Of a DNA stretch of 57,927 nt, positions 53,146 through 57,927 are shown one piece after another. Positions within the stretch are counted from its first letter, which is position 1. Each line of letters opens with the position of its first letter. The DNA lies in assembly GCF_946887195.1 (NCBI RefSeq), contig NZ_CAMPKE010000019.1, forward strand, positions 1 through 57,927, read 5' to 3'. This DNA comes from an uncultured Halomonas sp. GTDB lineage: Bacteria; Pseudomonadota; Gammaproteobacteria; Pseudomonadales; Halomonadaceae. The translations under genes and the position numbers were made by a program. The notes beneath the pieces are model-generated. The model was not told the origin of the DNA and searched no databases. It saw nothing but the letters and a program-made list of their open reading frames with translations.

Positions 53146-55776
53146 ATGGGCAAGTCACTGGTCATCGTCGAGTCGCCGGCCAAGGCCAAGACGATCAATA
53201 AGTACCTCGGCAACGATTTCATCGTGAAGTCGAGCGTGGGCCATATCCGCGACCTGCCGACCAGCGGCTCGGGCAAATCCGCCTCTGATCCCAAGGAGCG
53301 TGCCCGTCAGGCGGCAGCGACCCGCAAAATGTCGCCCGACGAAAAGGCTCACTATAAAAAGCACAAGGCCTGGGATCAGTTGGTCCGGCGCATGGGTATC
53401 GACCCCGGCAACGGCTGGAAGGCCAATTACGAGATCCTGCCGGGCAAGGAGAAGGTCGTCAGCGAACTGGCCAAGCTCGCCGAGAAAGCCGATGCCATCT
53501 ATCTCGCGACCGACTTGGATCGCGAGGGGGAGGCGATCGCCTGGCACCTCAAGGAAACCATCGGTGGCGACGACGCGCGCTACCGGCGAGTGGTATTCAA
53601 CGAGATCACCAAGAATGCCATTCAGGAGGCGTTCAAGGCACCGGGCAGCCTCAACGTGCCGCGTGTCGAGGCCCAGCAGACCCGGCGTTTTCTCGACCGG
53701 GTAGTCGGTTTCATGCTCTCGCCGCTACTCTGGAGCAAGGTTGCGCGTGGGCTATCCGCCGGGCGCGTACAGTCGGTGGCGGTGCGTTTGATCGTCGAGC
53801 GTGAACGCGAGATTCGCGCTTTTATTCCCGAAGAATTCTGGGACGTGCATGTCGACACGGTGAGTGCAGATGGTGAACCGCTGCGCTTCGAGCTGGTGCG
53901 TCAGCACGATAAGCCGTTTCGTCCCGGCTCCGAAGACGAAACGCTCGAGCGCATCGAGGCGCTGAAGAACGCCGACCTGACGATCACCGACCGCGAAGAA
54001 AAACCGACTCGCTCCAAACCCAACGCACCGTTCATCACTTCGACATTGCAGCAGGCCGCCAGCGGTCGGTTGGGTTTTTCGGTGAAGAAGACCATGACCC
54101 TGGCCCAGCGGCTTTACGAAGCTGGTTATATTACTTACATGCGTACCGACTCCACCAACCTGTCACAGGACGCGGTGGCCAATGTGCGCGAGTACATCGA
54201 GGGCCAATTCGGCAAGCGCTACCTGCCCGAATCACCCAACCGCTACTCCAGCAAGGAGGGCGCGCAGGAAGCTCACGAAGCGATCCGCCCCTCGGAAGTG
54301 ACTCGTACCGCCACCGATCTGGCCGGCATGGAGCGCGACGCCGAACGACTCTACGAACTGATCTGGCGCCAGTTCGTGGCCTGCCAGATGCCTCCGGCGG
54401 AGTATCTGTCGACCACGTTGACGATCGAGGTCGACGGTTATGAGTTACGCGCCAAGGGGCGTGTGCTCAAGTTCGATGGCTACACCCGCGTAATGAAGCC
54501 GACCGGCAAGAAGGACGAGGACCAGACCCTGCCCGATCTGGCCGAAGGCACGTCGCTGACGTTGGAAAAACTCGACCCACAGCAGCACTTCACCAAGCCG
54601 TCGCCACGTTACACCGAGGCCAGCCTGGTCAAGGAGCTCGAAAAGCGCGGTATCGGCCGACCCTCGACCTACGCCTCGATCATCTCGACCATTCAGGATC
54701 GCGGTTACGTCAAGCTCGAGAGCCGGCGCTTCTATGCCGAAAAGCTCGGTGACATCGTCACCGCCCGGCTTGCCGAATCGTTCAGCGATCTGATGGATTA
54801 CGGCTTCACGGCGCGCATGGAGGACAGCCTCGACGAAGTCGCCGAGGGCGAGCGCGACTGGCGTGCGCTGCTCGACGATTTCTATGCCGAGTTTCGTGGC
54901 AAGCTCGAGCATGCCGAGGGCGAGGATGGCATGCGCCCCAACCAGCCGGTGCCTACCGATATCGATTGCCCTAAATGTGGGCGCAAGATGCAGATTCGCA
55001 CCGCCTCGACCGGTGTGTTTTTGGGTTGCTCCGGCTACAACCTGCCGCCCAAGGAGCGCTGCAAGACCACTATCGATCTGATCCCCGGCGACGAGGCGGT
55101 CGCCGCCGATGCCGACGACGACGCCGAAACGGATGCGCTGCGCGCCAAGCACCGTTGCCCCAAGTGCGGCACGGCGATGGACAGTTATCTGATCGACGAG
55201 ACGCGCAAGCTGCATATCTGCGGCAATAGCCCGGATTGTGGTGGTTACGAGATCGAGCAGGGCCGCTTCAAGCTCAAGGGCTATGAAGGGCCGACCATCG
55301 AATGCGACAAGTGCGGCAGCGACATGCAGCTCAAGTCGGGGCGCTTCGGCAAGTACTTCGGCTGCACCAACGAGAACTGCAAGAACACCCGCAAGCTGCT
55401 GAGAAGCGGCGAGGCGGCGCCGCCCAAGATGGACCCGATCCCGATGCCGGAGTTGCCTTGCCAGAAAGTCGACGATCACTATGTGCTGCGCGATGGCGCC
55501 AGTGGTCTGTTCCTGGCCGCCAGCCAGTTTCCCAAGAATCGCGAAACGCGCGCGCCGCTGGTCGAGGAGATCGCATCGCACGCCGACGCCTTGCCCGAGA
55601 AGTACCATTTCCTGCTCAAGGCGCCCAGCAAGGATCCGGATGGTCGCCCGGCGCAGATTCGCTTCTCGCGCAAGACCAAGAGCCAGTACGTGATGACCGA
55701 TGAAGACGGCAAGGCCACCGGCTGGAAGGCGACGTTCGACAATGGCAAGTGGCAGGTCGAGGACAAGCGCAAGTGA
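53146..55776 (+). CDS. topA: DNA topoisomerase I
   Basis: TopA relaxes negative supercoils by a type IA mechanism. The TOPRIM domain opens [20 protein letters not shown] and has [15 protein letters not shown]. Active-site Tyr331 is in [12 protein letters not shown]. Three C-terminal zinc fingers follow: [16 protein letters not shown] and CDKCGSDM with their partner cysteines. The basic C-terminal domain ends KWQVEDKRK. 876 residues, like E. coli. The stop overlaps the next gene's GTG start (GTGA). Confidence 0.97.
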   Translation: MGKSLVIVESPAKAKTINKYLGNDFIVKSSVGHIRDLPTSGSGKSASDPKERARQAAATRKMSPDEKAHYKKHKAWDQLVRRMGIDPGNGWKANYEILPGKEKVVSELAKLAEKADAIYLATDLDREGEAIAWHLKETIGGDDARYRRVVFNEITKNAIQEAFKAPGSLNVPRVEAQQTRRFLDRVVGFMLSPLLWSKVARGLSAGRVQSVAVRLIVEREREIRAFIPEEFWDVHVDTVSADGEPLRFELVRQHDKPFRPGSEDETLERIEALKNADLTITDREEKPTRSKPNAPFITSTLQQAASGRLGFSVKKTMTLAQRLYEAGYITYMRTDSTNLSQDAVANVREYIEGQFGKRYLPESPNRYSSKEGAQEAHEAIRPSEVTRTATDLAGMERDAERLYELIWRQFVACQMPPAEYLSTTLTIEVDGYELRAKGRVLKFDGYTRVMKPTGKKDEDQTLPDLAEGTSLTLEKLDPQQHFTKPSPRYTEASLVKELEKRGIGRPSTYASIISTIQDRGYVKLESRRFYAEKLGDIVTARLAESFSDLMDYGFTARMEDSLDEVAEGERDWRALLDDFYAEFRGKLEHAEGEDGMRPNQPVPTDIDCPKCGRKMQIRTASTGVFLGCSGYNLPPKERCKTTIDLIPGDEAVAADADDDAETDALRAKHRCPKCGTAMDSYLIDETRKLHICGNSPDCGGYEIEQGRFKLKGYEGPTIECDKCGSDMQLKSGRFGKYFGCTNENCKNTRKLLRSGEAAPPKMDPIPMPELPCQKVDDHYVLRDGASGLFLAASQFPKNRETRAPLVEEIASHADALPEKYHFLLKAPSKDPDGRPAQIRFSRKTKSQYVMTDEDGKATGWKATFDNGKWQVEDKRK

Positions 55777-56231
55777 CTCCGCGGGGTCGCACCAATCAGT
55801 TGATCTACCAGGCCGAGTTGCTGCTCGACGTGGCTAGCGGTGATGATGAGCATGGCACGGCACGACGCATGGCTGTTGATGAGGGCGCGCTGGCGCTGCT
55901 CGAACTGGCGCTCAACGCGGCGTTGCGTGAGTTCACCGAGCATGCCCGGCTGGCGCATCATGACTGGCGCGAGTTGCTCGACGAGCGGGGCGAGCGTATT
56001 GCCGAACTCGAGCAGTTGCGTGAACTGGCCAGCCGCCCCGAAAGCTGGCTGGCGACGCTGATGACGCGCATCGCGGCGCTGCACGGCATGGAAGGTGCCG
56101 CTCGGCGCGAAGCCAATGCATCGTTGATCGTCGCCGCGGATCGCGTAGCGCTGGCCGATGAGTTGCGCTGGTGCGTGAGTCAATTCAAACAGCAGCTCGG
56201 CGATCTGCGCGAAACCAGTGCCGAGTGGTGA
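55773..56231 (+). CDS. DUF6586-like helical protein
   Basis: This is a 152-residue, all-helical, cytoplasmic protein opening [18 protein letters not shown], resembling the DUF6586 family that sits next to topA in pseudomonads. It has no catalytic motif. GTG 55773 overlaps the topA stop (GTGA) and has GAGGA about 9 bp upstream, so it is co-translated with topA. The family name is from memory and carries moderate confidence; the role is unknown. An intrinsic terminator follows. Confidence 0.65.
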   Translation: MTPRGRTNQLIYQAELLLDVASGDDEHGTARRMAVDEGALALLELALNAALREFTEHARLAHHDWRELLDERGERIAELEQLRELASRPESWLATLMTRIAALHGMEGAARREANASLIVAADRVALADELRWCVSQFKQQLGDLRETSAEW

Positions 56232-56272
56232 CCTGAAACCGCTCGAAGTGATAACCTAAGTAAAATGATATG

Positions 56273-56303
56273 ACGACCATGGCATTCGCCTTGGTCGTTT
56301 TTT
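56273..56303 (+). terminator. Intrinsic terminator of the topA operon
   Basis: ACGACCA pairs with TGGTCGT around a 12-nt loop, followed by six T residues. A classic Rho-independent terminator. Confidence 0.85.
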
Positions 56304-56378
56304 GTTGCCATGGCTGATCGATGGCTATCAATTGCTATCGATGGCTTCAAGCCAAGTTTACAGAGAACCGAGGTAAGC

Positions 56379-56615
56379 GTGTCCGAGACAGCCATACTGG
56401 AGATCGTCGAACTCGACGATGGCGAAATCATCCTGCGTCCCGCCGAAAGCCAAGGCGAGCCGCTACTGCGCATTCGTTTCTCCGAAGAAGCCGCTAGCCT
56501 GCTGCGTCATAGCCGCTTCGAAGTGGCGCGTGAAATGATCGATCATGCGATTACCCGTACCAAGCTTTGGGATGGCGAACACGAAGGCATGGCGGTGCCG
56601 GGCACGATGCACTGA
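56379..56615 (+). CDS. Small conserved hypothetical protein
   Basis: This 78-residue protein begins VSETAILEIVELDDGEIIL and continues RPAESQGEPLLRIRFSEEA. It appears to be an alpha/beta protein without recognised motifs. GTG 56379 has GAGG 6 bp upstream and is preferred to ATG 56310, which overlaps the terminator's vicinity. Two ATCGATGGCT direct repeats lie upstream. Similar small proteins occur near topA in pseudomonads; function unknown. Confidence 0.6.
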   Translation: MSETAILEIVELDDGEIILRPAESQGEPLLRIRFSEEAASLLRHSRFEVAREMIDHAITRTKLWDGEHEGMAVPGTMH

Positions 56616-56672
56616 TCGCGAGAAAACTGTGGTTTGCGTAACCGTGAGGTGCGGTATCTGAGCGGATGAAGA

Positions 56673-56693
56673 TCGGGGCCCCGAGGACCCCGA
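56673..56693. terminator. Hairpin between two convergent genes
   Basis: TCGGGG and CCCCGA pair around a 9-nt loop between the small conserved gene and the convergent membrane-protein gene. No T-run. Confidence 0.5.
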
Positions 56694-56710
56694 CAGTTCG
56701 ATGATGCTTA

Positions 56711-57739
56711 TCAGTGGTGCAGATGCTTGGGCCGGCCCAGCATCGCCCCACCGATCGCTGCCAGAAGTCCCAGAACGAAGATGATGAAAGCCGCCCAAGC
56801 CGCAGCCGCAATGGCATCGGCAATCTGGCCTGCTAACTGTGCCGCCTGTTTCTGAATGTCGTTCAGGGTGTTTTCGACCGTCTGCGCCGCCTCATCCAGC
56901 GCCGCTTGCACCTGGTCGATGATGGCTTCGGCCTCCTCCGGCGAGATTCCCAGGCGATTCTGCATCAGTTGCACGGCTTGCTGCCGGTCCTGTTGCGAGA
57001 ATAGTCCGTTCTGGCCGAATAGCTGATCGATGAGTTGCTCGATCTGCTGCTGGGCCTGCCCCGGATTGCGGATTATGCTGGCAGCCGTGTCGGTAACGGC
57101 CTGCTTGGCACGCTGCTGTTCCTGCTGGCTGATGACTTGGCGGATGATCTGTCTGCCTTCCCGCTGAATATCCTCCAGCGTTACGTTCTTCTGTTGCAGC
57201 GATTGCTGGATTTCTGGCGGCAGGGACTGCATGAAATCGTCAGGGATCAATGTCTCGAGATTCCGCAGGTCCGGCAGTTCGACATTATTCGGGACCACGG
57301 CCTGAACCGCCTTGGCAGCGCTTCCCGAAACAGTCGAAACGAGCGAAGCCGTGCCGGAAATCGCCGCACCGACGCCGTTCACCGCTGCGGCAACCGTCAG
57401 TAGCGCCGCCAGTGCCCAGACGGCCGCACCATGCAGGATAGCGGCGGATTTCCAGGCTGAGCTGGTGAGCCGGGCGGCCGCATAGCCACCGATAGCAAGG
57501 GCAATGATGTAGGCAATGGCGGTGTAGATCGCGGTGGCGATCGGAATGCCCGCCAGAGGATTCGATTCGGCCTGCGGATTCACGGTCGTAAAGCCGAGCG
57601 CGGTGCCGAGCAGCGCCAGCAGCAGCATGATGCCCAAGGCCACCACAGTCCCCAGCAGAATGCTCCCCCAGGATACCCGGCTAATGAAACCTCCTTCCTT
57701 ATCAACCGTATCGTATGTCTCCGTGACTCTCGTTGGCAT
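56711..57739 (-). CDS. Inner-membrane protein with Gln-rich helical middle
   Basis: 342 residues. N-terminal membrane helices (VSWGSILLGTVVALGIMLLLALLG, ATAIYTAIAYIIALAIGGYAAARL and a third near HGAAVWALAALLTVAAAV) are followed by a ~170-residue hydrophilic helical region rich in Gln/Ala (probable coiled coil). A last helix (AFIIFVLGLLAAIGGAMLG) leads to a His-rich end. The fold resembles membrane proteins loosely labelled PhnA-like. ATG 57739 is preferred to 57829 because GGGA lies upstream. The ribosome site sits in the loop of a small hairpin (57740-57757). Function unknown. Confidence 0.6.
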   Translation of the reverse strand: MPTRVTETYDTVDKEGGFISRVSWGSILLGTVVALGIMLLLALLGTALGFTTVNPQAESNPLAGIPIATAIYTAIAYIIALAIGGYAAARLTSSAWKSAAILHGAAVWALAALLTVAAAVNGVGAAISGTASLVSTVSGSAAKAVQAVVPNNVELPDLRNLETLIPDDFMQSLPPEIQQSLQQKNVTLEDIQREGRQIIRQVISQQEQQRAKQAVTDTAASIIRNPGQAQQQIEQLIDQLFGQNGLFSQQDRQQAVQLMQNRLGISPEEAEAIIDQVQAALDEAAQTVENTLNDIQKQAAQLAGQIADAIAAAAWAAFIIFVLGLLAAIGGAMLGRPKHLHH

Positions 57740-57927
57740 AACTATGTCCCTATAGTTAGTACTTGGTAGATCCTTCGCCTGTAGTGTAGTTCTCCCTTTC
57801 GATACTGCTCGAATCATTGCGTTGGCCAATGTATTCGGCGCCTCCTTTAGCGCAGCCGCTGCGATCGGCGATCGGCGGATGTACGATATTTCCTACAAAA
57901 CCTGTCATCTATGGCTTACAAGCCTGG

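Noticed and set aside
52881..53294. 137-codon minus-strand frame overlapping the topA start
   Set aside because: No ribosome site, no recognisable content, and it overlaps the 5' end of topA.

Overview
The window is about 58 kb of GC-rich (low-60s %) gammaproteobacterial chromosome. Gene content and order point to a halophile of the Halomonadaceae (Halomonas or a close relative). The signs are the bioBFHCD order, a fused DedA-PAP2 protein, DUF2333 and DUF3141 proteins, a pyrophosphate-type phosphofructokinase, a PycR-PycA-PycB locus and several families of short palindromic intergenic elements. This assignment is inferred from the sequence alone. Nearly all of the window is core genome; the only clear accessory scar is a truncated integrase beside a tRNA-Leu gene at the extreme left.

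Layout. 1-0.6 kb: integrase remnant and tRNA-Leu(UAG) with a near-consensus promoter. 0.6-5.1 kb: biotin operon bioB-bioF-bioH-bioC-bioD (minus strand) with a BirA-box-like palindrome at its head. 5.2-9.6 kb: comF, srkA, folE, a small membrane protein and gabD (plus). 9.8-18.4 kb, minus: purH, fis, dusB, prmA, accC, accB, aroQ and dsbD. 18.6-24 kb: DUF2333 protein, ppa, a PP2C-kinase fusion whose catalytic residues are largely lost, and pfp. 24.3-27.9 kb: mpl-ubiX-LysE exporter, then a DMT transporter. 28-31.2 kb: a tightly overlapped three-gene operon of two membrane proteins with degenerate GGDEF-like domains followed by DedA-PAP2. 31.4-41.8 kb: proA-nadD-rsfS-rlmH-mrdA-rodA-mltB-rlpA-dacA-ybeD-lipB, the widely conserved cell-wall elongation and lipoylation block, with lipA in inverted, convergent orientation (41.8-42.9 kb). 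43.2-47.6 kb: pycR divergent from pycA-pycB. 47.7-50.6 kb: a short DUF533-like protein and a PHA-synthase-like DUF3141 protein. 50.7-52.7 kb: pyk-mgsA. 53.1-56.6 kb: topA and two small conserved genes. 56.7-57.7 kb: a membrane protein of unknown function.

Functional threads. Biotin is made by the bio operon and used by AccB/AccC and PycA/PycB in the same window. Glycolytic flux is represented by PPi-dependent Pfk, Pyk, the methylglyoxal bypass (MgsA) and anaplerotic PycAB, with the competing PPi consumer Ppa two genes from Pfp. MrdA, RodA, MltB, RlpA, DacA and Mpl cover peptidoglycan synthesis, remodelling and recycling.

The most unusual signals are: (1) two families of 135-190 bp non-coding elements whose end arms pair within a copy but differ between copies, most of which sit directly on stop codons, one of them inside accB-accC; (2) the PP2C-kinase fusion with a catalytic Asp replaced by Gln and phosphatase metal ligands missing; (3) the double degenerate-GGDEF/DedA-PAP2 operon; (4) a compact three-hairpin palindrome between lipA and pycR. 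No CRISPR array, rRNA operon, intact insertion sequence or intact prophage was seen.
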